Below are positions 1-8,292 of a DNA stretch of 64,000 bases, piece after piece. Source of the stretch: Mediterranea massiliensis (lineage in GTDB: Bacteria > Bacteroidota > Bacteroidia > Bacteroidales > Bacteroidaceae); the NCBI RefSeq assembly GCF_900128475.1, contig NZ_LT635839.1, positions 280,282-344,281 of the forward strand, in the 5' to 3' direction. The position numbers and the translations under genes were made by a program. How positions within the stretch are numbered: position 1 is the stretch's first letter; every line of letters starts with the position of its first letter. Below the pieces are notes generated by a model that had not been told where the DNA came from, searched no databases, and was given only the letters and a program-made list of their open reading frames with translations.

Positions 1-182
1 GGATACTGAGCGAACGCCTCTGCATCCTGCTGCGGTACATCAGGAAGTTCATCGACCAACGACTGGAGGAAAACGACCGCGCCCTGAAGCGGGAAAGAAG
101 GGAGAAGGAAAAAATCAGGAAACAGATTGAGCAGGAAGAAGAAAAAGAGCAGCTACGGGCCAAGCGGAATGCGGCCTGGTGA
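1..182 (+). CDS. C-terminal end of an unrecognised gene (partial)
   Basis: An open frame enters from the left edge (codons from base 3) and stops at TGA 180-182. The 59 visible residues become very rich in Glu, Lys and Arg after about residue 20, which reads as one long charged helix or coiled coil ending in a short basic tail. A strong hairpin with a T run begins 11 bases after the stop, which supports a genuine 3' end. No catalytic motif is visible. I do not recognise the family, and the product cannot be named from this fragment. Confidence 0.55.
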   Translation, partial: ILSERLCILLRYIRKFIDQRLEENDRALKRERREKEKIRKQIEQEEEKEQLRAKRNAAW

Positions 183-193
183 GCGGCCACATG

Positions 194-227
194 CGGCATA
201 GTTTTCCCCCGAAACTATGCCGTTTTT
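194..227 (+). terminator. Intrinsic terminator of the left-edge gene
   Basis: Perfect 11-bp stem CGGCATAGTTT / AAACTATGCCG (194-204 and 212-222) around a C-rich loop, followed by TTTTT at 223-227. It lies just after the stop at 182. Confidence 0.8.
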
Positions 228-304
228 CATGCAAAACATAGTACCAAAAGAGCGGTGAAGGTTAGCGGTGAGCGGTGAACGGTTAGCGGTGAGCATGCAG
301 CGGT

Positions 305-380
305 TTTGAGGATTTTTGAGGAGTCGTTGAGAATTCTTGAGGAGCTGTTGAGGATTCTTGAGGAGCCGTTGAGGATTCTT
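305..380. repeat. 21-bp tandem repeat
   Basis: About three and a half copies of a unit close to GTTGAGGATTCTTGAGGAGC, with GTTGA at 326, 347 and 368 (period 21). Just upstream (about 258-300) there are short repeats built on GCGGTGA. Because 21 is a multiple of three, one frame reads as a Leu/Glu heptad, but there is no start context or homology to support a protein. Confidence 0.75.
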
Positions 381-386
381 AAGTCC

Positions 387-414
387 CGTCATCCCGCACT
401 TGATGCGGGATCCA
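387..414. repeat. REP-like palindrome, truncated copy
   Basis: Contains the half-palindrome ATCCCGCACTTGATGCGGGAT that also occurs in full copies at 11996-12073 and 13336-13415. The right half of the full element (CGGCTCAAGGCCGGGATGACG) is missing here, so the copy looks truncated. Confidence 0.7.
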
Positions 415-471
415 GCACACACGTGCAAAACAAGATCATGGGGAGATGTCTCAAAATAGAGGTATCTGCGA

Positions 472-606
472 CTCTCCTCCTTCGGGAAGGAGGAGTACCC
501 GACAGGGGGAGGTGGTAGGTGAATACATGACGCATTGATTGACAGCCTTGCGCGAAAACCTACCACCCCGCCCTTTGGGCACCCCTCCTTCGGGAAGGAG
601 GGGAGT
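472..606. repeat. Nested palindromic intergenic element
   Basis: Two near-identical hairpins, CTCCTCCTTCGGGAAGGAGG at about 474-494 and CCCCTCCTTCGGGAAGGAGG at about 582-602, bracket an inner inverted repeat GGTGGTAGGT (about 511-520) / ACCTACCACC (560-569). The whole reads as a MITE-like foldback. No protein is supported inside it. Confidence 0.65.
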
Positions 607-675
607 TGAATAGCCTCACTTCATGTTGACACACCCTAAGTTGAATAGCTTCACCTCATGTTGACACATCCCTGA
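606..675. repeat. Two-copy 35-bp tandem repeat
   Basis: TTGAATAGC starts at 606 and again at 641. The two 35-bp units share TCATGTTGACACA and differ at a few positions. From 676 to 910 I see only a further short direct repeat (GCAAAGTGTGACT at about 799 and 862) and no supportable gene. The whole 183-910 gap is repeat-rich and apparently noncoding. Confidence 0.7.
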
Positions 676-910
676 CGGGACATCCGCTTTCCATTCGCCT
701 CCCCCGCAGCCGCAGCGCTCCACCCTCCCGCTCCTTCGCCGCCCTTGCAACAAGCGTGCCAAAAGTGGACGGCAGGCTGGATGTGTGATACCTGCATAGG
801 CAAAGTGTGACTCCAAAAATTTGGAAGATGCCACACAGCTATGTACAGCGTGTCCCGATGAAAGCAAAGTGTGACTGCGGGAGGAGGCAAATGTGACGGC
901 GGTTAGCTGT

Positions 911-1165
911 TTACGGTTCCCCCAGATACGCCACCAGCAGCCGCACCTGGCGGAGGGAGAAGCACACGTCGTTCTTCCCCTCACGGCCGGAGTAGAGGCG
1001 GTCGTGCAGGTCGCGGTTGTGGCGGATCCAGCGGTTCAGCCGGTTCATGGCCGAGCGGTCGGCCAGGCCGGGACTGTAGAGGCGCGCCAGGTCCATCTTC
1101 AGGTAGGGACGGAGGACGAACGGGGCGTCGTCGGCAGGCAGCAAAGGGAGGTCAGGCTTCTTCAT
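911..1165 (-). CDS. DUF4248 family small protein
   Basis: 84 residues. The pattern matches what I know of DUF4248: an N-terminal Leu-Tyr-Ser-Pro segment (residues ~28-33), a central NRLNRWIRHNRDL, and an ending VCFSLRQVRLLVAYLGEP. Family members are small basic proteins of unknown function in Bacteroidales, often next to DUF3987 genes. Here the start lies 14 bp inside the end of the upstream DUF3987 gene in another frame, so the two are probably co-transcribed and translationally coupled. No membrane segment or signal peptide. A DNA- or nucleoprotein-related role is only an inference from the neighbour. Confidence 0.8.
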   Translation of the reverse strand: MKKPDLPLLPADDAPFVLRPYLKMDLARLYSPGLADRSAMNRLNRWIRHNRDLHDRLYSGREGKNDVCFSLRQVRLLVAYLGEP

Positions 1166-3698
1166 GGGCTTCAGTATTTACGGGGTTGTCTGTTCTTTTC
1201 ATCGTTCTCTCTGCCGGTTTCGGCGATTGGAGGGTTCGTTTTTTGGGTTCAGGTTCACTTAAACCCAACGTTTGGCGCCACGCACGCTTCTTCCGGTACT
1301 TATCTTTCTGTTTCACAATCAGTTGCGATTTATGCGCCCGCTGAAGCATACGCTTGGCCGTGCTGATGGACATGTCGCATGTCATGGCCGTCTCCACAAA
1401 TTCAGTGTACGAAAATTTCTTCGGAAGAACGGACAGCACGCGCTCCAGCAGGTGGCTCTTGCGCAGCACGGGCACGGGGTGGTTGCTGTCCGGAAGCGAG
1501 GTGCAGAGCAGCAGGCTGTGCTCCAGCACCGTCCGCGTGACGAGCAGCGCCGAGCGGAAGTCGTCGTCCGTGCAGGTGTATTCGGGCGAGCGGCGGAAGC
1601 CGTCCCACTTGCGGAAGACCGTGAGCAGCGCTGCCAGACGCATGGCCAGCAGGCCGTGGCGGAAGATGATGCCCAGCTTCGTGTCGCGTCCCTCGGCGTG
1701 GGTCTCGGCCAGCAGGCGGCTGAAGAAGGCGGTGTGCAGCTTCCACTGCGCAGGGGTGAAGTTCACCTGCGTGGGGCTTTCCAGCAGTCCCAGGTGCATA
1801 CCCTGCAGCTCCTCGCCCAGGGTGTGGAAGTACGAGCCCAGGTCGGGCTGCGTGCTGTCCGGCGCACACGACTCCCAGCAGACCGACAGCGGACGGGTGC
1901 ACACGGCGAAGCGGCTGTAGAGGCCCGTCTCCAGCGAGCGGAAGAAGCGGGCAAACTGTTCGGGCGTGCCGGACATGGCCAGCGCCAGCCGCGGACGGCG
2001 GGCCACCAGCGGCAGCCCGTCTACCTTGTAGGACGAGGCCACCTCTTCGTGGTGGGCCGCCTTCAGCAGGATGTCCTCGAAGCGGCCGTAGTCCGTCCCG
2101 ATGGCTTCGGTCAGCGTGGCCATCTCGGTGGTGGCCATGGCACAGCCGGCCTCACCCGCCGCGGCCAGGCACTCGATCAGGCGGCTCTTGCTGATGGTGG
2201 CGGGCAGCTTGAAGTAGGGCATTTTCTCCTCCTCGGGCTTCAGGGCGAAGTCGGGCTTGCGGTGCTGCTTGCGGGCTTCGGCCAGTTCCTGCTCCCACAG
2301 CGTCTGCGCCTCCTCGTCCTTCCGCTTCCGCTCGCTGCGCAGGCGGGCATACCAGTCCTCGGTGGCGTCGAGCAGCGAGGCGGTGAAGGCCACGACTCCC
2401 TTGCCCGTACCGGCCGGGGCCACGACGGCCAGGTAGAAGTGGGGCGAATACTCCACCCGCTTGTAGAGGAAGCGCACGCGGGGTAGCAGCGCGCTGCAGC
2501 TGTTGAGCGAACCCAGCAGCAGGAAGTCGCGCTCGTAGGCATTGGCCGCGGGGCGGACACACCGCTCCAACAGCGGCGGCAGGGCGGCATACACTTCCTG
2601 GGGAATGAGGGGCAGGGCGGCCATGAGGGCTTCATTTTTTTCCAACACCTCTCCCTCGTCTTCCTCCGGTTTCGCGGAAAAACCGGGTTTAAAAGAACCC
2701 TGATACCAACTTTGGTCCCTCCTGACCGCCTTTTCCGACGATTTTTGCCGACTAACGTACTGATAGCCAGACACTACCCGCTGACGGATGTCGTCGGCAT
2801 TGAAATCGGGCGCGGCGTGGCGGGAAGCGTAAAGCCCGATGACCCCGTCCAGCTCCTGCCGCGAAAAACCTTTACGACGGGCCGAGCGTCCCAGGCGCAG
2901 GGCGATGTCGTTGCGCTGCCCGGAACGGAAGGGATATTCCTGCTCGAAGCGGTGGACAAAAGCTTCCAGGAAGCCTTCGCCCGGCACATCGGCAGCGGCC
3001 TCCCCGCCGTCCGTTCCGTCCTTGCCCGCAGAGGCAACGGGAGCGGGGACGGCAACGGCTCCGGCCGCTCCCTGCGGAGCGACGGGACAGGGCGTGCCAG
3101 CCGCCGGCGCCTCCTCCTCCGGACGGTAGGGGAAGGTCGAGGCGTCGGGCCGGAAGTGGGCGGCAGGGTCCCACGAGTAGTAGCAGGGCTGGGTGACGGG
3201 GGCACATTTCTCGTCGTAGGCATGGCCCACACAGCGGCTCACGGCCCGGCCCACGGCGGCATAAAGTGGCGCGTAGCCGCGGTCCAGGTCCTCCGTGCGG
3301 ATGCGGACGAAGACCTTCACCCCTTCGCCCGAAATGCTGCGGAAGACGGCAGCCACATAGGGCAGTCCGGCGGCCAGCGCCACGATGGCGTCCGTGCGGT
3401 CTGCCGTGTGGTCCAGGTCGATGCACAGCAGGCCGCTGTACTGCCTCAGGTCGCTCACGGCATGCCCGCCGAAGCAGTGGGCCGAAGGCGTCACACAGGG
3501 CATGGCCGACTTGACGCGCTGCGCCTCGGCTTCCTGTCCGCCCTGCGAGCGCAGGCGGCGGTACCGCTCCACCTGCGGACGGAAACGGTCGCTGCGGATG
3601 TCGGCCACGAACTGCTCGAGCGTGGTCGCCGTAGCACACTTGCTCCTCACGCTGCTGAAGTGCGAGAAGCCGATGGATGTTTCAGTAGTTGTTTCCAT
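1152..3698 (-). CDS. BT4734-like/VirE N-terminal and DUF3987 protein (primase/ATPase-like)
   Basis: 848 residues. The N-terminal third, with YSGLLCIDLDHTADRTDA around residues 100-115, resembles the BT4734/VirE N-terminal domain, a primase-like fold. A helical linker follows. Then a DUF3987 domain carries a Walker A-like APAGTGKG near residue 430. A Lys/Arg/Pro-rich tail closes the protein. I place the start at ATG 3698 (METTTE...); the frame stays open to 3824, but that extension is Cys/Arg-rich and unlike the family. This protein recurs with DUF4248 in Bacteroides genomes. The combination suggests a nucleic-acid-dependent ATPase of a mobile or phase-variable locus, but the real function is unknown. 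Confidence 0.8.
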   Translation of the reverse strand: METTTETSIGFSHFSSVRSKCATATTLEQFVADIRSDRFRPQVERYRRLRSQGGQEAEAQRVKSAMPCVTPSAHCFGGHAVSDLRQYSGLLCIDLDHTADRTDAIVALAAGLPYVAAVFRSISGEGVKVFVRIRTEDLDRGYAPLYAAVGRAVSRCVGHAYDEKCAPVTQPCYYSWDPAAHFRPDASTFPYRPEEEAPAAGTPCPVAPQGAAGAVAVPAPVASAGKDGTDGGEAAADVPGEGFLEAFVHRFEQEYPFRSGQRNDIALRLGRSARRKGFSRQELDGVIGLYASRHAAPDFNADDIRQRVVSGYQYVSRQKSSEKAVRRDQSWYQGSFKPGFSAKPEEDEGEVLEKNEALMAALPLIPQEVYAALPPLLERCVRPAANAYERDFLLLGSLNSCSALLPRVRFLYKRVEYSPHFYLAVVAPAGTGKGVVAFTASLLDATEDWYARLRSERKRKDEEAQTLWEQELAEARKQHRKPDFALKPEEEKMPYFKLPATISKSRLIECLAAAGEAGCAMATTEMATLTEAIGTDYGRFEDILLKAAHHEEVASSYKVDGLPLVARRPRLALAMSGTPEQFARFFRSLETGLYSRFAVCTRPLSVCWESCAPDSTQPDLGSYFHTLGEELQGMHLGLLESPTQVNFTPAQWKLHTAFFSRLLAETHAEGRDTKLGIIFRHGLLAMRLAALLTVFRKWDGFRRSPEYTCTDDDFRSALLVTRTVLEHSLLLCTSLPDSNHPVPVLRKSHLLERVLSVLPKKFSYTEFVETAMTCDMSISTAKRMLQRAHKSQLIVKQKDKYRKKRAWRQTLGLSEPEPKKRTLQSPKPAERTMKRTDNPVNTEAHEEA

Positions 3699-3907
3699 AC
3701 ATTCTTGTAATTTTTTAAAGTCAGGCAGGGGCACCATTGCCCTTGCACGGACGCAAAGCACGCAAGAAAACAACAAAGGGATTTTGGCGGATACCGCACT
3801 TTTGCCCGCCCATCCGGCTGGCATGCAATAAATTAGGCCGAAGAAACTGCGGCGTTCCTCCGGCCCTGTGTTTTAAAGGTTTTTAAGAAAAGAGTAAGGG
3901 AAGCCCG

Positions 3908-5476
3908 TCACGCCTGCACCACCGCCCAGTCGCTGACGGTACCGGTCTCCGACGAGAAGCCCACGCCCACGCGGTAGAGCTGCCGGGCGTCGGCGGCATA
4001 CTCGCGGGCATAGCCGCGGTCCTCGATCTGCTGCAGGGCCTCGGCGGCCGTGCCGTCCAGCTTGAACTCGAAGATGTAGACATACTGCGGCGTCTCCACC
4101 ACGCAGTCCACACGGCCCTGACTCTGCGCCTTCTCCACGTAGACGGTGTAGACGCTCACCAGGCGCATGATGAGGTAGAACGTGTACTGGAAGTAGCGTT
4201 CGCGTTCGGCCTCGCCCTCCTTGCGCCGCATGGTGTAGGGGATGCTGGCCAGGAACGAGGTGAACAGGGTGCGGAGGCGGTCGGTGTCACCCTCCTGGAG
4301 GGTCATGACCACGCTGCGTATCCACGTGCCCATTTCCTCCTGCGGTTTCAGATACGACGTGGCCAGCATCGTCAGGAAGCCGTTCTTCACCTCGTTGTTG
4401 GGGAAGTCCAGCAGGAAGGTGTTGAATTGAAAATTATAGTTCTTGATGGTCAGGTATCCGCTCTGGAAAATCATGGGCAGCGGACGCTCCACGTCGGCCT
4501 TGTAGTCCACGAACTCCTCGGGGCGGTAATACTTGCCCGTCAGCTCGTTGATGTTCTCGTTGAAGTGGGCGAGCAGGCGGATGAGGTATGTGGGTGTGCC
4601 CGAGCGGAACCAGTAGTCGTATATCCGCCGGCTGTCCAGCGCGTTGAGCAGGCTGAAGGGGTTGTACACGTCCGTCAGCCGGTCGCTGAAGTGGTAGCCG
4701 TCATACTGCTGCTTCAGCCGCTGCTTCATCTCCCCGGGCGTGCAGCGGTAGTCCGCGGCCATGTCAGCAATGGGTTGCGGGAAGTAGCGGTCTATCTCGT
4801 CCTGCGTGATGCCGCACAGCGCCTCGTAGCGTCCGTCCATGCTGATATCCTTCGGCTGGTTGAAGCCGCTGAACACGCTCACCTGCGAGAACTTCGTCAC
4901 GCCCGTCAGCAGCACGAACTGCAGGTGTTCGTCCGCCGCCTTGAACACGGAGTAGAAGGCCTTGAGCACGTTGCGGTGCCGGTCTTCGAGCGAGGCGTCC
5001 ACGTCGAGCACGTCCAGTATCGGCTTGTCGTATTCGTCGATGAGCACCACGGCCCGGCGTCCCGTCTGTTCGTGGGCGGCACGGAGCACATGGCGGAAAC
5101 GGAGCCCCAATCCCAACTCTTTGTCAGGTACCAGGCCGTACATCCTTTCCCACCCTTCCACATAGTCGCGCAGCATTGCTTCCAGCTGCCCGGCATTGCT
5201 GAACACAGCCCCATTGAAATCCACATGAAACACGGGATGCACAGCCCATTCCGTTTCCAGCCGTTCCATGGCCAGCCCGCGGAACAGCTCCCTGCGGCCC
5301 AGGTAATAGTTCTTCAGCGTGGACACGAGCAGACTCTTGCCGAAGCGGCGGGGGCGGCTCAGGAAATAGATGCTGCTCTCGTGCGTCAGGTTGTAAATCA
5401 GTTCCGTCTTGTCGACATAGACATATCCGTCCTCGATGATACGGTCAAAGCTCTGGATTCCGATGGGGTACTTCAT
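3908..5476 (-). CDS. AAA-ATPase-like / PD-(D/E)XK nuclease protein (DUF1703 type)
   Basis: 522 residues. The N-terminal ATPase part has IQSFDRIIEDGYVYVDKT (residues 7-24), the Walker A-like RPRRFGKS (41-48) and a Walker B-like VVLIDEYDKPILD. The C-terminal ~90 residues carry a PD-(D/E)XK signature: an Asp in GRVDCVVE and then YIFEFK. The architecture is usual for this family, which is present in many copies per Bacteroidota genome and whose role is not known. The start at 5476 was chosen because MKYPIGIQSFD is the family N-terminus and a full promoter lies directly upstream. The open frame beyond it only translates the duplicated promoter DNA. Confidence 0.88.
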   Translation of the reverse strand: MKYPIGIQSFDRIIEDGYVYVDKTELIYNLTHESSIYFLSRPRRFGKSLLVSTLKNYYLGRRELFRGLAMERLETEWAVHPVFHVDFNGAVFSNAGQLEAMLRDYVEGWERMYGLVPDKELGLGLRFRHVLRAAHEQTGRRAVVLIDEYDKPILDVLDVDASLEDRHRNVLKAFYSVFKAADEHLQFVLLTGVTKFSQVSVFSGFNQPKDISMDGRYEALCGITQDEIDRYFPQPIADMAADYRCTPGEMKQRLKQQYDGYHFSDRLTDVYNPFSLLNALDSRRIYDYWFRSGTPTYLIRLLAHFNENINELTGKYYRPEEFVDYKADVERPLPMIFQSGYLTIKNYNFQFNTFLLDFPNNEVKNGFLTMLATSYLKPQEEMGTWIRSVVMTLQEGDTDRLRTLFTSFLASIPYTMRRKEGEAERERYFQYTFYLIMRLVSVYTVYVEKAQSQGRVDCVVETPQYVYIFEFKLDGTAAEALQQIEDRGYAREYAADARQLYRVGVGFSSETGTVSDWAVVQA

Positions 5477-5498
5477 AAGCAGACAATTTGTTATAGGG

Positions 5499-5529
5499 CA
5501 AAGATAGTGCAAACCGAGAGAAGTACAAA
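5499..5529 (-). promoter_or_regulatory. Bacteroidota-type promoter, proximal copy
   Basis: On the minus strand TTTG (5526-5529), 19 bp, TATCTTTG (5499-5506): an exact TTTG-N19-TAnnTTTG match about 20 bp upstream of the ATPase start. Confidence 0.85.
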
Positions 5530-5581
5530 AACGAAAACAAAGTTTTCGGCTTTTTACATCCGAGGTGCAGCCTGTCTTATC

Positions 5582-5612
5582 CAAAGATAGTGCAAACCGA
5601 GGGAAGTACAAA
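5582..5612 (-). promoter_or_regulatory. Bacteroidota-type promoter, distal duplicated copy
   Basis: A second TTTG-N19-TATCTTTG (boxes 5609-5612 and 5582-5589) inside a ~48-bp direct repeat of the proximal promoter region, offset by 83 bp. Confidence 0.8.
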
Positions 5613-5729
5613 AACGAAAACAAAGATTTTCAGTCCGATTATGCCGGGCCTCCCCGCAATAGACGAGGAACTTACGTACGTAGAAACAAGAAATTTCGTA
5701 CCTTTGTGGCGTAAAAAGTTAGCAAAGAA

Positions 5730-7604
5730 ATGGAATTCAACTACGACGTAATCGTGATAGGCGCCGGACATGCGGGATGTGAAGCCGCTGCCGCTGCCGC
5801 CCGCCTGGGTTCGAAGACGTGTCTCATTACGATGGACATGAACAAGATCGGGCAGATGAGCTGCAACCCCGCTGTGGGCGGCATCGCCAAAGGACAGATT
5901 GTCCGCGAAATCGACGCCCTGGGCGGGCACATGGGTCTGGTGACGGACCGCACCGCCATCCAGTTCCGCCTGCTCAACCGCTCGAAAGGCCCCGCCATGT
6001 GGAGCCCCCGCGCCCAGTGCGACCGCGGCAAGTTCATCTGGGCCTGGCGCGAAGTGCTGGAGAATACGCCCAACCTGCACATCTGGCAGGACACCGTACG
6101 TCGCCTGCTTGTCGAAGACGGCGAAGTGCGGGGCGTGGAGACGGTGTGGGGCGTGACGTTCCATGCCCGTTGCGTCATCGTCACCGCCGGTACCTTCCTG
6201 AACGGACTGATGCACGTGGGCCGCACCATGCTGCCCGGCGGACGCATGGCCGAACCGGCTTCATACGAACTGACCGAATCCATCGCCTCCCACGGCATCA
6301 CCTACGGCCGCATGAAGACCGGTACGCCCGTGCGCATCGACGGACGCAGCGTTCACTACGAGGACATGGAGGTACAGGACGGCGAGGCGGATTTCCACAA
6401 GTTCTCCTTCCTCGATACCCCCACCCGACAACTCAAGCAGCTGCCCTGCTGGACGTGCTACACCAACGAGGAAGTGCACGAGGTGCTGCGCCGCGGCCTG
6501 CCCGACTCACCCCTCTACAACGGACAGATCCAGAGCATCGGGCCGCGCTACTGCCCCAGCATCGAGACGAAGATCGTCACCTTCCCCGACAAACCGCAGC
6601 ACCAGCTCTTCCTGGAACCCGAAGGCGAAACGACCCGCGAGCTCTACCTGAACGGCTTCTCGTCGTCCCTGCCGATGGACATCCAGCTGGAAGCGCTGGA
6701 GAAGATTCCCGCCTTCCGCGACCTGGTGGTCTACCGCCCCGGCTACGCCATCGAATACGATTACTTCGACCCCACGCAGCTGAAGCATACGCTGGAAACG
6801 AAGAAAATCAAGAACCTCTTCCTGGCCGGACAGGTGAACGGCACCACGGGCTATGAAGAAGCGGCCGGACAGGGCATCATCGCAGGCATCAACGCCCACA
6901 TCAACTGCCACGGCGGTGAACCCTTCACCCTGGCACGCGACGAAGCGTATATTGGCGTACTCATCGACGACCTGGTGACAAAAGGTGTAGACGAGCCCTA
7001 CCGCATGTTTACCTCGCGCGCCGAATACCGCATCCTGCTCCGCATGGACGACGCCGACATGCGCCTCACGGAACGCGCCTACCGCCTGGGCCTGGCCACA
7101 CGCCACCGCTACGACCTGCTGACCAGCAAGCGCGACGCCATCCACCGCATCTTGGACTTCGCCCGCAGCTATTCCATCAAGCCGGCACTCATCAACCCTG
7201 CACTCGAAGCACTGGGCACCACCCCGCTCCGCCAGGGCTGCAAGCTGGTGGACCTCATCAACCGCCCGCAAGTGACCATCGCCAACATTGCCGAACACGT
7301 CAGCGCCTTCAAGCGCGAGCTGGACAAGGTGACCGAACGCCGCGAGGAAATCCTCGAAGCGGTCGAAATCCTCATCAAGTACGAGGGCTACATCGGACGC
7401 GAGCGCATGATTGCCGACAAGCTGGGCCGTCTGGAGAGCATCAAGATCAAGGGCAAGTTCGACTACAACTCTCTGCAGTCCCTCTCCACCGAGGCACGGC
7501 AGAAGCTGGTGAAGATTGATCCTGAGACCATTGCCCAAGCCAGCCGCATCCCCGGCGTGTCGCCCAGCGACATCAACGTATTGCTGGTGCTTTGCGGCCG
7601 CTGA
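5730..7604 (+). CDS. mnmG: tRNA uridine-5-carboxymethylaminomethyl modification enzyme MnmG
   Basis: 624 residues, normal for MnmG (GidA). With MnmE it installs the aminomethyl-type group on wobble U34 of certain tRNAs, using FAD and 5,10-methylenetetrahydrofolate in the cytoplasm. The FAD-binding GAGHAG is at residues 11-16. The signatures GPRYCPSIETK (~residue 270) and GQVNGTTGYEEAAGQG (~370) are present, with the helical C-terminal domain beyond 550. A -7 box TACCTTTG is at 5699-5706 without a clear -33 box. The gene is divergent from the ATPase gene and followed by apt after 58 bp. Confidence 0.97.
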   Translation: MEFNYDVIVIGAGHAGCEAAAAAARLGSKTCLITMDMNKIGQMSCNPAVGGIAKGQIVREIDALGGHMGLVTDRTAIQFRLLNRSKGPAMWSPRAQCDRGKFIWAWREVLENTPNLHIWQDTVRRLLVEDGEVRGVETVWGVTFHARCVIVTAGTFLNGLMHVGRTMLPGGRMAEPASYELTESIASHGITYGRMKTGTPVRIDGRSVHYEDMEVQDGEADFHKFSFLDTPTRQLKQLPCWTCYTNEEVHEVLRRGLPDSPLYNGQIQSIGPRYCPSIETKIVTFPDKPQHQLFLEPEGETTRELYLNGFSSSLPMDIQLEALEKIPAFRDLVVYRPGYAIEYDYFDPTQLKHTLETKKIKNLFLAGQVNGTTGYEEAAGQGIIAGINAHINCHGGEPFTLARDEAYIGVLIDDLVTKGVDEPYRMFTSRAEYRILLRMDDADMRLTERAYRLGLATRHRYDLLTSKRDAIHRILDFARSYSIKPALINPALEALGTTPLRQGCKLVDLINRPQVTIANIAEHVSAFKRELDKVTERREEILEAVEILIKYEGYIGRERMIADKLGRLESIKIKGKFDYNSLQSLSTEARQKLVKIDPETIAQASRIPGVSPSDINVLLVLCGR

Positions 7605-7662
7605 CGGGCCTTACGTTCCACGTGAAACAAAAAGTTCAATAAACCTAATAAAACAACTGATT

Positions 7663-8187
7663 ATGAGCAAAGAAACTCTCAAGAAAAGCATCCGTGAGAT
7701 TCCCGATTTCCCCATCCCGGGCATCTTGTTCTACGACGTGACTACCCTGTTCAAGGACCCTGCTGCCCTGCAGGAACTTTCGGACACGATGTACGAGATG
7801 TACAAGGACAAGGGCATCACAAAGGTCGTAGGCATTGAGTCGCGCGGCTTCATCATGGGCCCCATCCTCGCCACCCGCTTGGGTGCCGGCTTCGTGCCCA
7901 TCCGCAAGCCCGGCAAGCTGCCTGCCGAAACCATCGAGGAAAGCTACGAGAAGGAATACGGCAAGGACACGGTGCAGATGCACAAGGACGCCATCGATGA
8001 AAACGACGTCATCCTGCTGCACGACGACCTGCTGGCTACCGGCGGTACCATGGCTGCAGCCTGCAAGCTGGTGAAGCAGATGAACCCGAAGAAGATCTAC
8101 GTAAACTTCATCATCGAGCTGAAGGATCTGCACGGCAAGGATGTCTTCGACAAGGACATCGACGTTGAAAGCGTGCTTTCCTTATAA
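7663..8187 (+). CDS. apt: Adenine phosphoribosyltransferase
   Basis: 174 residues, the family length. Converts adenine plus PRPP to AMP in purine salvage. Family features are FPIPGILFYDVTTLF near the N-terminus, GIESRGFIMGPILA in the middle, and the PRPP-binding loop HDDLLATGGT near residues 118-127. I chose ATG 7663 (MSKETLKKSI); an in-frame extension upstream overlaps the end of mnmG and has no family similarity. It probably shares the mnmG transcript. The next gene, uvrC, begins 105 bp later. Confidence 0.96.
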   Translation: MSKETLKKSIREIPDFPIPGILFYDVTTLFKDPAALQELSDTMYEMYKDKGITKVVGIESRGFIMGPILATRLGAGFVPIRKPGKLPAETIEESYEKEYGKDTVQMHKDAIDENDVILLHDDLLATGGTMAAACKLVKQMNPKKIYVNFIIELKDLHGKDVFDKDIDVESVLSL

Positions 8188-8292
8188 AATAGACACGGGC
8201 ACGAACCGGACGCACTCCTGCTCTACGCAGGCTGGCCGACGTCCCGTCCGTGCCCTGATCCGTTCCACCACTCCCCACCAAACGATACGCGC

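Noticed and set aside
306-518. Short + strand frame with a Leu-Arg-Ile-Leu-Glu-Glu heptad
   Set aside because: The heptad comes from a 21-bp DNA tandem repeat, the frame then runs through a palindromic element, and there is no start context or family similarity.
1272-2486. 404-codon open frame on the + strand
   Set aside because: Antisense shadow of the DUF3987 gene; composition is Gln/Gly/Arg-rich with no domain.
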